Of a DNA stretch of 9,181 nt, positions 1 through 6,085 are shown piece after piece. The notes beneath the pieces were generated by a model. The model ran no database searches. It worked only from the letters and a program-made list of their open reading frames with translations, and had not been told where the DNA came from. Within the stretch, counting starts at the first letter, position 1. Every line of letters starts with the position of its first letter. The stretch covers positions 1 through 9,181 of the forward strand of contig JBJMHP010000164.1 in NCBI GenBank assembly GCA_045807325.1, written 5' to 3'. The DNA is from CALGFH01 sp045807325 (lineage in GTDB: Bacteria > Actinomycetota > CALGFH01). The position numbers and the translations under genes were made by a program.

Positions 1-14
1 TCACACCCCCTGGG

Positions 15-60
15 TAGGGTGCTCTCGACATGCCGGAACCCCGACGGCGACCAGAGAGGG
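15..60 (+). promoter_or_regulatory. Possible -10 box and RBS of the four-cysteine protein gene
   Basis: TAGGGT at 15-20 fits an actinobacterial -10 box (TANNNT). Its -35 would fall outside the window. AGAGAGGG at 53-60 is a good Shine-Dalgarno site 8 nt before the ATG at 69, and it favours that ATG over the upstream in-frame ATG at 30. Confidence 0.4.
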
Positions 61-68
61 ACCGTCAC

Positions 69-320
69 ATGGGACGCGAGGAGCCACTGCGGATCAGCTG
101 CGACGACTGCCCCGGCGGCAGCGAGTGCCGGGACTGCCTGGTCGAGTTCTTCCTCGGCGAGCGCAACGCCCGGGTCGTCCGCCTGGGCAACGACCCCATC
201 GTCCCCACTCCCGACCTGGACCCCGACCTCCAGGCCGCGTTCGACACCCTCACCGCCCACGGCCTCCAGCCCAAGGTCGTGGCCCACCGCCACCACAACG
301 GCAGCGCCCGCGCCTCCTGA
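69..320 (+). CDS. Small four-cysteine protein, conserved hypothetical
   Basis: This 83-residue protein has two CxxC pairs near its N-terminus (C11/C14 and C20/C23, spaced CxxC-x5-CxxC), a pattern that usually binds zinc or an Fe-S cluster. After the knuckle come a short hydrophobic LVEFFLG segment, a linker rich in Asp and Pro, and a predicted helix (LQAAFDTLTAHGLQ). The tail is His- and Ala-rich. I recall small actinobacterial hypothetical proteins with a similar CDDC...CxxC N-terminus, but I know no assigned function. The ATG at 69 was chosen because a strong RBS lies 8 nt upstream. An in-frame ATG at 30 would add 13 Arg/Pro-rich residues and lacks such a site. The gene converges on the NYN-domain gene and seems to be transcribed alone within this window. 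Metal binding is inferred. Confidence 0.75.
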   Translation: MGREEPLRISCDDCPGGSECRDCLVEFFLGERNARVVRLGNDPIVPTPDLDPDLQAAFDTLTAHGLQPKVVAHRHHNGSARAS

Positions 321-391
321 GGCCCGGCGGGCCTACGGCGGGCGCGGGGGCGCACCCTGGCCAGGCCGACCCCTTGCGCCACCCTCCTGAC

Positions 392-407
392 CCGCCCGGC
401 CGGGCGG
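392..407. repeat. Perfect 16-bp GC palindrome
   Basis: CCGCCCGGCCGGGCGG is a perfect palindrome between the stop of the four-cysteine gene (320) and the stop of the convergent NYN gene (464). It can fold as a CCGCC/GGCGG hairpin on either strand. It may help end transcription of the plus-strand gene, although it lies about 70 bp beyond the stop and has no T-tract. Confidence 0.35.
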
Positions 408-438
408 CGCGCACCCTTGGCCCCCTCACCTCCCGCGC

Positions 439-463
439 CCCGGCGCCCTTCCCCGGCGCCGGG
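439..463 (-). terminator. Strong hairpin ending the NYN operon
   Basis: CCCGGCGCC (439-447) and GGCGCCGGG (455-463) form a perfect 9-bp stem with a 7-nt loop. The hairpin begins directly after the TGA stop of the NYN gene (464-466, minus strand). There is no T-run behind it, which is common for actinobacterial hairpin terminators. The position makes a terminator or a 3'-end stabilising element likely. Confidence 0.55.
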
Positions 464-1912
464 TCAGCGGGCGGTGGCGAGGCCGAGGAGGGCCGGGGAG
501 CGGGTGACGGTGGCGCCGAGGGTGGCGACCCGGGAGCGGAGCTCGTTGTCGGAGGTGACGACCACCACGGGACGCTCGGGTGGGGCGGCGTTGGTCCTGG
601 CCACGATCTCGTCGTCGGCGGTGCGGCCGGCGTCGGTGAACACCACCTCGACCGGGCCGAGACCCAGCCGGGTCGGGATCGGGCCCACCGTCCCGCCGTC
701 GAACACCACCGTGATGCCGGCCCCGAAGCGGCGGGCCAGCCGCCGGCACAGGTCGAGCAGCAGGGTGCGCTGGTCCTCCAGCCCCCGGTCGGGGAACCCC
801 TGGGGGTGCTTGGTCACGTTGTAGCCGTCGACCAGGACGAGCACGCCGTCGGTGCCCATCCAGGCGGCCAGGGTCTCCGGGTCGTCGGCCCCCCGGCCCC
901 CGGGCACGGCCAGCGGCGTGCGTCGCTCCAGCCGCCTGGCGGCGCCGGTCCCGGCCCCGCCCGACGGGCCGCCCGCCCCCGCCTGGGGTCCCCCGGTCCC
1001 CCGGCCGGTGGCGCCGTCGGGGGCCAGCCCGGCCGCCCGACGCAGGGCGTCCAGGTCGCGCTCCAGGGCCCCGACGGCCTCGGCCACCACCGGGTCGACC
1101 TGCCCGGCGGAGCGGCGCAGGGCCCGGTAGCTGCGCTGCGACTCGGCCAGGCGGGCCTGCAGCTCGGCCACCCGGCCACCCAGCCGGCGCTGGGTGGCCG
1201 CGGCCTCCTCCCGGGCCGCGCGCAGGGCCGCGGCCGAGGTGGCCAGCTCGCGCTCCAGCCCTTCCACCCGGTCGGCCAGGCCCCGCCGTTCCCGCTCGAC
1301 CCGGCGCAGCTCCTCCCTGGCCGCCCGCAGCTCCTCCCGCGCCGTCCTGGCAGCGGCGGCCTCGGCCTCGGCCCGCTCCCTGGCCGCGTCCAGCTCGCCC
1401 TCGGCTCCGGCAAGGGCCGACCGCACGGCGTCCGCCTCGGCCCTGGCCCGGCTGGTCGCGGCCGCGGCCACCGCCGCCTGGACGGCCGCCTCCCCTTCCC
1501 GGCCGAGGGCGAGCCCGACCCTCGCCACCGCCTCCGGGGTCTCACCGCTGGCCAGCGCCTCGGCGTGGCGGCCGGCCCGGACCAGCCGGGCCAGCGCCTC
1601 CTCCTCGTCCAGGACCCGCTCGTCCACCGCCTTCCTGAAGCTCTGGTCGACCTCCAGGGTCCGGCGGACGAGGCCGAGGACCCGCGGGTGCCGCAGCCGC
1701 TTGGGCGTCCAGGTCTGGTACTGGCGCAGCGGCCCTGGCAGGTCTCCCTGGTCGGCCGCCCGCAGGGTGGCCAGAGCGGCGTCCAGGTACCCGGCCAGCA
1801 GCGCCTCGGGCAGCTCGGGCAGCGGGACGGGCCCGGCCGGCGGGTCGGGCTCGGCCTGGGCGGCCGGTGCCGGTCGGGGGGGTCGCCCGTCCTGGCGCAC
1901 CGGCCCGCTCAC
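464..1912 (-). CDS. NYN (PIN-like) domain putative ribonuclease with central coiled coil
   Basis: The 482-residue protein has three parts. Residues 1-110 hold a Pro-rich start and then a helical domain (LPEALLAGYLDAAL, then WTPKRLRHPRVLGLVRRTL). Residues 140-265 are a long Ala/Glu/Arg coiled coil. After a Gly-rich linker (300-325), residues 357-482 form a C-terminal NYN domain of the YacP type. Candidate acidic metal ligands of the PIN-like fold are visible: D362 (LVDGYN), D405 (VFDGG), D433/D434 (ADDEI) and D455 (TSDNE). NYN proteins are putative metal-dependent RNases or RNA-binding proteins, and YacP (Rae1) of Bacillus cleaves mRNA on the ribosome. The GTG start at 1912 overlaps the TGA of the zinc-ribbon gene (GTGA), which indicates translational coupling. 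The longer reading from 1984 would overlap that gene by 76 bp and adds only low-complexity Arg/Gly. Fold assignment is firm; substrate is unknown. Confidence 0.85.
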   Translation of the reverse strand: MSGPVRQDGRPPRPAPAAQAEPDPPAGPVPLPELPEALLAGYLDAALATLRAADQGDLPGPLRQYQTWTPKRLRHPRVLGLVRRTLEVDQSFRKAVDERVLDEEEALARLVRAGRHAEALASGETPEAVARVGLALGREGEAAVQAAVAAAATSRARAEADAVRSALAGAEGELDAARERAEAEAAAARTAREELRAAREELRRVERERRGLADRVEGLERELATSAAALRAAREEAAATQRRLGGRVAELQARLAESQRSYRALRRSAGQVDPVVAEAVGALERDLDALRRAAGLAPDGATGRGTGGPQAGAGGPSGGAGTGAARRLERRTPLAVPGGRGADDPETLAAWMGTDGVLVLVDGYNVTKHPQGFPDRGLEDQRTLLLDLCRRLARRFGAGITVVFDGGTVGPIPTRLGLGPVEVVFTDAGRTADDEIVARTNAAPPERPVVVVTSDNELRSRVATLGATVTRSPALLGLATAR

Positions 1913-2160
1913 CGCTCGGCCGAGGTCGGCTCGCCGATCGCCGGCACGACCTCCACGTCGGCGGCCGACCCGCACCAGCGGCAACGGACCTCAGCGGCCT
2001 GGACGGCCAGGTCCCGCTCCTCCTCGACAGTCAGCTCGCCGGCCAGGCTGTAGTGCCAGAAGGCGGTCGTGCGGCGGGTGGCGACCACGTCGAAGCGGGT
2101 CAGGTTGCCACAGGCGGCGCAGCGCAGCCGCTCGCCTGGGCCGGGAAGGTGGTCGAGCAC
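1909..2160 (-). CDS. Small zinc-ribbon protein
   Basis: This 83-residue protein has two knuckles, C14-A-A-C17 near the N-terminus and C60-R-W-C63 near the C-terminus, the classic arrangement of a zinc ribbon. Between them lie a beta-like stretch (TRFDVVATRRTTAFWHYSL) and an acidic helix (TVEEERDLAVQAAE). The GTG start at 2160 is preceded by a perfect AGGAGG (2165-2170, minus strand) with a short 4-nt spacer. The stop overlaps the start of the NYN gene, so the two are surely one operon and may act together. A role as an RNA- or ribosome-contacting partner of the NYN protein is inference from the coupling; I do not recognise a named family. Confidence 0.75.
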   Translation of the reverse strand: MLDHLPGPGERLRCAACGNLTRFDVVATRRTTAFWHYSLAGELTVEEERDLAVQAAEVRCRWCGSAADVEVVPAIGEPTSAER

Positions 2161-2189
2161 GCGTCCTCCTGGCGAGCCTGAACGAGGTT

Positions 2190-2276
2190 GCCGTCAAGGG
2201 TAACCGTGGCGGCCGGCAAAGGGTCGTAACCATCAGTCATTTGTTTATGAGCCCACCCACGTAGGATCCTTGCTCT
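2190..2276. promoter_or_regulatory. Divergent promoter region of the zinc-ribbon operon and fabD
   Basis: The only clearly AT-richer patch in the left third of the window (about 2231-2250) lies here. For fabD, TAGGAT at 2262-2267 is a good -10 box only 9 nt before the GTG, so the transcript would start at or within a few bases of the codon. TTGTTT at 2241-2246 is a possible -35 with a short 15-nt spacer. No convincing Shine-Dalgarno site precedes the GTG; the AGGA present is inside the -10. On the minus strand TACCCT (2202-2197) is a weak -10 candidate with no good -35. Confidence 0.5.
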
Positions 2277-3200
2277 GTGGAAAAGATCGCCTTCACCTTC
2301 CCCGGCCAGGGCCGCATCGCCAAGAACAGCGGCGCCCCCTGGGCCGGTGACCCCGCCGGCTGGCCGTTCGTCCGGGCCTCCGAGATCCTCGGCTGGGACG
2401 TGATCGAGGTCCTGGAATCTGGCGACGCCGCCCTGTCCGACACCCGCAAGGCCCAGCCGGCCATCTACGTCCACTCGGCCGCCTGCCACCTCCTGGCCCG
2501 CCAGGAGGGCCTGCGCCCCGACCTGGTCGCCGGCCACTCCCTCGGCGAGTACGCGGCCCTGTTCGCCGCCGGCGGGGTCAGCTTCGAGCAGGGCCTGGAG
2601 CTGGTCGTCCGCCGGGCCGAGCTGGCCCACCAGGCCGGCGGCGCCGGGGTGATGCGGGTCGTCCTCGGCCTGCCCGACAAGACCGTCGGCCAGCTCTGCC
2701 GCAACGTCCGCCGCCAGGTCGGCAAGGTGTTCCTGGCCAACTCCAACGCCCCCGGCCAGGTGGTCATCTCCGGCGAGTCCGAGGCGGTCGAGGAGATGGC
2801 CCGACGTGCCCTGGCCGCCGGGGCCAAGCGGGTCCTGACCCTCCCCATCGGCGGCGGCTTCCACACCCCCCTGATGCACGCCGCCAAGCGCCCCTTCCGC
2901 GAGGCCCTGGACCGCATCGACCTCCGCCACCTCGAGGTGCCCCTGGTCTCCAACGCCAAGGCCCGAGTCGTCCGCAGCGGCCGCCGCGCCGGTCGACTCC
3001 TGGCCCGTCAGCTCACCAGCCCGGTCCACTGGACCAGCTGCGTCGAACGCCTCCGCGAGCTCGGCACCACCAGCTACGTCGAGCTAGGCCCAGGCAAGGT
3101 CCTCGAAGGCCTGATCCGCCGCATCGACCCCCGCGCCGTGGTGGCCATCGCCGCCACCCCGGACGAGGTCCGCGCCCTGGCGGAGTCCGCCCGCGCCTGA
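2277..3200 (+). CDS. fabD: Malonyl-CoA:ACP transacylase (FabD-like)
   Basis: The enzyme would move malonyl from CoA to the phosphopantetheine thiol of acyl carrier protein in the cytosol, feeding fatty acid (FAS II) or polyketide synthesis. The 307 residues match the usual length (E. coli FabD 309). Visible motifs are FPGQG (8-12), the nucleophile elbow GHSLGE (86-91, Ser88), an active-site Arg in VRRAEL (Arg113 best aligned), His196 in GGGFHTPLM, Gln245 in RQLTSPV, and the C-terminal GPGKVLEGL (271-279). The aromatic-His FH motif points to malonyl rather than methylmalonyl. One oddity is GQGRI where GQGSQ or GQGAQ is usual. A second oddity is that no fabH, acpP or fabF flanks it, unlike the actinobacterial fabD-fabH-acpP-fabF cluster. 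It could therefore be a trans-acting or secondary acyltransferase. The GTG start gives MEKIAFTFPGQG, the natural N-terminus of the family. Confidence 0.9.
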   Translation: MEKIAFTFPGQGRIAKNSGAPWAGDPAGWPFVRASEILGWDVIEVLESGDAALSDTRKAQPAIYVHSAACHLLARQEGLRPDLVAGHSLGEYAALFAAGGVSFEQGLELVVRRAELAHQAGGAGVMRVVLGLPDKTVGQLCRNVRRQVGKVFLANSNAPGQVVISGESEAVEEMARRALAAGAKRVLTLPIGGGFHTPLMHAAKRPFREALDRIDLRHLEVPLVSNAKARVVRSGRRAGRLLARQLTSPVHWTSCVERLRELGTTSYVELGPGKVLEGLIRRIDPRAVVAIAATPDEVRALAESARA

Positions 3201-3217
3201 CGCGGGGTGGACCCGCG
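3201..3217 (+). terminator. Hairpin directly after the fabD stop
   Basis: CGCGGG (3201-3206) and CCCGCG (3212-3217) form a 6-bp stem with a 5-nt loop starting at the base after the TGA. A second element, the palindrome GGTCCCGGGACC, lies at 3234-3245. Neither has a T-tract. A modest terminator is likely, since the next gene is 211 bp away. Confidence 0.4.
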
Positions 3218-3358
3218 CCTAGCCCTGGAACCCGGTCCCGGGACCCGCGCTTCACCCCCGAACCCCCTCTGGCCCCGATCCCCTACGCCCACCAGAAGTC
3301 GAGCCGTACGGCTGACGAGTCCGGTTTGTCCCCCTGCCGCCGGAGGCCCCGTTTCGCT

Positions 3359-3404
3359 TACGATTGCGATCACCGCGGCCCGTGCGGTGGCCGACAGTAG
3401 GAGG
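3359..3404 (+). promoter_or_regulatory. Probable -10 box and RBS of the TPR-like membrane protein gene
   Basis: TACGAT at 3359-3364 is a good -10 box; I see no matching -35 at 16-19 nt. AGGAGG at 3399-3404 is a perfect Shine-Dalgarno site 7 nt before the GTG at 3412 and fixes that start. Confidence 0.5.
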
Positions 3405-3411
3405 TGCGCGG

Positions 3412-4095
3412 GTGGGAGCGCACGAGCTCGTCGAAGCCGGCCGCCAGCACGTGGCCACCGGCAGGATCCGCGAGGCCATGGCCTGCTTCAAGCGCGCCGC
3501 CGACGACCCCGAGCGCGGCGCCGAAGCCCTGAGCCTGCTCGCCGCCGCCTACCTGCTGCCCGGGTCGCTCGCCCCCGAGCTGGCCCTCGCCCACGCCCAC
3601 CGCGCGGCCAGCCACCCCGCCGCCGGCGGCGAGCACCTGGCCCGCTGCGCCGCCGTCGCCCTCTCCGCCGGCGACCCGTCGCTGGCCGAGGAGCTGGCCG
3701 GCCGGGCCGGCCGGGCCGGGGGCGGCGAGGCCCTGGCCATCCGCGCCACCGCCCTGCTGCGCCTGGGCGACATGGCCGGGGTGCGGTCGCTGCTCACCGG
3801 GCTGGAACGGGCGTCGGGCCCGACGGTGTTCTGGCGCCGGCTGGTGGTCGAGGCCTCGGCGGCCGGCCGGCTCGACATCGCCCTGGCCGGCCGCCGGGCC
3901 ATGCGCCGCGGCCGCCTCCGGGCCCCGGCCCTGCCCGACGTCCTGGTCCGGGCCACCGCCGCCCCGCTGTTCCTCGCCTGCCTGACGGTGGCCACCGTGC
4001 TGGCCGTGGCCAGGCCCGAGCGGCTGGCCGGGCTGGCCGCCCTCGGGTTCCTGGCCCTCGGCCTCGGCATGGCCGTCCTGGCCAGGCGCGGCTGA
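3412..4095 (+). CDS. TPR-like protein with two C-terminal membrane segments, conserved hypothetical
   Basis: The 227-residue protein begins with paired helices like a tetratricopeptide repeat (residues 3-30, with GxxxEAMACFKRAADDP), then more Ala/Leu-rich helical pairs to about residue 165 (LLAAAYLLPG, ARCAAVALSAGDPSLAEEL, AIRATALLRLGDMAGVRSLL). A basic stretch (RRAMRRGRLR, 161-170) precedes two hydrophobic segments at about 180-200 and 205-224, separated by RPER. The most likely topology is a cytoplasmic solenoid anchored by a C-terminal membrane hairpin. The GTG at 3412 is set by a perfect AGGAGG; no signal peptide is seen. The run AGRAGRAG (residues 97-104) is encoded by a 9-bp GGCCGGGCC tandem repeat (3700-3717). 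I do not recognise the family; a scaffolding role is inference from the solenoid. It lies upstream of the nuclease gene, which has its own promoter, so the two need not be co-regulated. Confidence 0.7.
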   Translation: MGAHELVEAGRQHVATGRIREAMACFKRAADDPERGAEALSLLAAAYLLPGSLAPELALAHAHRAASHPAAGGEHLARCAAVALSAGDPSLAEELAGRAGRAGGGEALAIRATALLRLGDMAGVRSLLTGLERASGPTVFWRRLVVEASAAGRLDIALAGRRAMRRGRLRAPALPDVLVRATAAPLFLACLTVATVLAVARPERLAGLAALGFLALGLGMAVLARRG

Positions 4096-4108
4096 TCCCC
4101 ACCGGTGC

Positions 4109-4137
4109 TTGACCTCGAACTGGTGTTCGGCTAGCGT
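4109..4137 (+). promoter_or_regulatory. Housekeeping-type promoter of the nuclease fusion gene
   Basis: TTGACC at 4109-4114 and TAGCGT at 4132-4137 are separated by exactly 17 nt, the best sigma70-type (SigA/HrdB) match in the window. The start site would be near 4144, giving a leader of about 35 nt. That leader holds AGGGA (4165-4169), 9 nt before the ATG at 4179. Confidence 0.65.
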
Positions 4138-4178
4138 CTGGCGGCGAGAGCCCAGAGCGGACGAAGGGAACCGCCGGG

Positions 4179-6002
4179 ATGCCCGCCGCATCCGTCGCCA
4201 TCCAGGGTCGCCTCGACGACCTGGGGACACCGCTGGTCGACGTCGAGTTCGTCGTGCTGGACCTGGAGACGACCGGCGGGTCGCCCGCCAACGACCGCAT
4301 CACCGAGGTGGGCGCGGTCAAGATCCGCGGCGGCGAGGTCATCGGCACCTTCCAGACCCTGGTCAACCCCGGGGTCTCCATCCCGCCGCTGATCAGCGCC
4401 CTGACTGGCATCACCGACCCGATGGTGGCCGACGAGGAGCCGATCGAGGTCGTGCTCCCCTGCCTGCTCGAGTTCATCGGCCGGGCCGTGCTGGTCGCCC
4501 ACAACGCCTCCTTCGACCGGCGCTTCGTCCAGGCCAACCTGGAGCGCCACGGCTACCAGCGACTGGCCAACCGGGTCGTCTGCACGGCCAGGCTGGCCCG
4601 CAAGCTGCTCCCCCGCGACGAGGTGCCCAACGTCCGCCTGGCCACCCTGGCCGCCTACCTGGGGGCCACGGTCGCCCCCTGCCACCGGGCCCTGACCGAC
4701 GCCAGGGCTACCGTGGACGTGTTCCACAGCCTGCTCGAGCGGGCCGGGTCCTACGGGGTGCTCGCCCTCGAGGACCTGATCGAGTTCCCCTCGGCCAGGG
4801 CCGGGGCCAACTTCAAGAAGGTCCACCTGGCCGACCGGCTCCCCCGCTGCCCCGGCGTGTATCTGTTCCGCGACGCCGCCGGGCGGGTCCTGTACGTCGG
4901 CAAGGCCAAGGACCTCCGGACCCGGGTCCGCAGCTACTTCTCGGGCGACGGGCGGGTCAAGATCGCCGACCTGCTGCGCGAGCTGGCCGCCATCGACCAC
5001 CACCCGTGCGCCACCGAGCTGGAGGCCAGCGTCCGCGAGGTGCGGCTGATCCAGCACCACCGCCCCCGCTACAACCGCCGCGGGCGCAACCCCGAGCGCT
5101 ACTGCTACCTCAAGCTCACCCGCGAGCGGTTCCCGCGCCTGTCGGTGGTCCGCCGTGTCCAGGCCGACGGGGCCCGCTACCTGGGCCCGTTCGGCTCGGC
5201 CGGGCAGGCCGAGCTGGTCAAGGCGGCGATCGAGGACGCCCTGCCGCTGCGCCGCTGCACGATGCGCATCGGGGCGCGGGGCGGCGGGTCGGCCTGCGTC
5301 CTGCTGGAGCTGGGCCGTTGTCTGGGGCCCTGCACCGGCGCGGTGGCCCAGGAGCGCTACGGCGCCCTGGTGGCCACCCTGGAGGGGGCCCTGGACGGCG
5401 ACCCCGAGCCGATCCTGGGTCCGCTGCGCCGGCGCATGGCCGGGTATGCGGCCGACCAGCGCTACGAGCAGGCGGCCGGGGCCAGGGACCGGCTGGAGGC
5501 CCTCACCCGCGCCCTGGCCGAGGCCCGCCGGGCGGCAGCCCTTGCCACCGCCGACGAGATCATCCTTGCCCGCACCCATCCGCAGGGGCGGGAGGTGACC
5601 GTGGTCCGCCGCGGCCAGCTGGCCGCCGTCGGGCTGCTCCGCGACGAGGACCGGCCGGCGGGAGCGGGCGGCACGACCGGCGACCATCCGGGGCTGGAGC
5701 CGCTGCTGGCCGGGGCCTCGGCGCCGGAGGTGTTCGACGGCCCGCCACCTCGCCACCTGGCCGACGAGGTCGGGCTGGTCACCCGCTGGCTGGAGGGTGC
5801 CGCCGGCAAGGCCGAGCTGCTCGGGGTCCGGGGCCGGCTGGCCAGCCCGGCGGTGGGGGGCGCCCTGCTCCAGCTCCGCTACGACCCGGGCCGCCACCGC
5901 CACGCCTGGCCACCGGGCGAGGCCCGCGGCCGCCCCGAGGCCAGGCCCTCGCGTCGCCCGGCCCGCTGGCCCGCCGGGTCCATGGCCACCGTGGGCCGCT
6001 AA
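4179..6002 (+). CDS. DEDDh exonuclease / GIY-YIG endonuclease / UVR fusion protein (Rv2191-like)
   Basis: This 607-residue protein joins two nucleases. Residues 22-185 are a DnaQ-like DEDDh 3'-5' exonuclease: D28 and E30 in LDLETTG, D113 in HNASFD, H169 and D174 in HRALTDA. Residues 220-300 are a UvrC/Cho-type GIY-YIG domain: GVYLF (226-230), LYVGKA (238-243), R247, and probable catalytic E287 before the typical HHRPRYN. Cysteines C360, C373, C381 and C385 match the four-Cys pattern of UvrC, where an Fe-S cluster has been reported. YEQAAGARDRL (429-439) resembles the UVR motif that contacts UvrB. The UvrC C-terminal RNase H-like nuclease and HhH domains are absent; residues 450-607 are a different tail with a low-complexity end. 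M. tuberculosis Rv2191 has the same architecture. A role in DNA repair is likely but not proven. The ATG has an AGGGA RBS and its own promoter. Confidence 0.9.
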   Translation: MPAASVAIQGRLDDLGTPLVDVEFVVLDLETTGGSPANDRITEVGAVKIRGGEVIGTFQTLVNPGVSIPPLISALTGITDPMVADEEPIEVVLPCLLEFIGRAVLVAHNASFDRRFVQANLERHGYQRLANRVVCTARLARKLLPRDEVPNVRLATLAAYLGATVAPCHRALTDARATVDVFHSLLERAGSYGVLALEDLIEFPSARAGANFKKVHLADRLPRCPGVYLFRDAAGRVLYVGKAKDLRTRVRSYFSGDGRVKIADLLRELAAIDHHPCATELEASVREVRLIQHHRPRYNRRGRNPERYCYLKLTRERFPRLSVVRRVQADGARYLGPFGSAGQAELVKAAIEDALPLRRCTMRIGARGGGSACVLLELGRCLGPCTGAVAQERYGALVATLEGALDGDPEPILGPLRRRMAGYAADQRYEQAAGARDRLEALTRALAEARRAAALATADEIILARTHPQGREVTVVRRGQLAAVGLLRDEDRPAGAGGTTGDHPGLEPLLAGASAPEVFDGPPPRHLADEVGLVTRWLEGAAGKAELLGVRGRLASPAVGGALLQLRYDPGRHRHAWPPGEARGRPEARPSRRPARWPAGSMATVGR

Positions 6003-6067
6003 GGGACCCGGGCCCCGTGCCCGGTAGGCCCGGCCTCAACCGGGCCCGAGGCCACCGTGGCCCGCTA
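5984..6067 (+). repeat. 18-bp near-identical direct repeat flanking the gene end
   Basis: An 18-bp sequence beginning GGCCACCGTGG at 5984-6001 recurs at 6050-6067 with a single mismatch at the twelfth base. The first copy encodes the last residues (ATVGR) and enters the TAA stop of the nuclease gene. The second copy lies past the hairpin, in the same 66-bp phase, and would read ATVAR. It may be a duplication or slippage scar, and it may have shortened the original C-terminus. Confidence 0.6.
6027..6046. terminator. Bidirectional hairpin between the nuclease gene and csaA
   Basis: GGCCCGG (6027-6033) and CCGGGCC (6040-6046) form a perfect 7-bp stem with a 6-nt loop (CCTCAA). It sits between two convergent genes, 24 bp after the nuclease stop and 39 bp after the csaA stop, and could end both transcripts. 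There is no T-tract on either side. Confidence 0.55.
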
Positions 6068-6085
6068 CGGCGAAGGCCCGCTGCC

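Noticed and set aside
392..463. Palindromes as an attachment site or CRISPR-like unit
   Set aside because: There is no integrase, no spaced repeat series and no tRNA. They lie between convergent stop codons, where terminator hairpins are expected.
1913..1984. Longer N-terminus of the NYN protein from 1984
   Set aside because: It would overlap the zinc-ribbon gene by 76 bp and adds only Arg/Gly-rich sequence; the GTGA overlap start at 1912 is more natural.
125..2053. 642-codon plus-strand open frame opposite the NYN and zinc-ribbon genes
   Set aside because: It is Pro/Gly/Arg-rich, lies antisense to two genes with clear domains, and has no family motif. Such frames are normal in very GC-rich DNA.
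3700..3717. GGCCGGGCC tandem repeat as a regulatory or mobile element
   Set aside because: It is a short in-frame simple repeat encoding Ala-Gly-Arg in a gene; a coding slippage product is enough to explain it.
4131..5903. 590-codon minus-strand frame opposite the nuclease gene
   Set aside because: Antisense shadow with Val/Gly/Gln/Asp bias and no recognisable motif.
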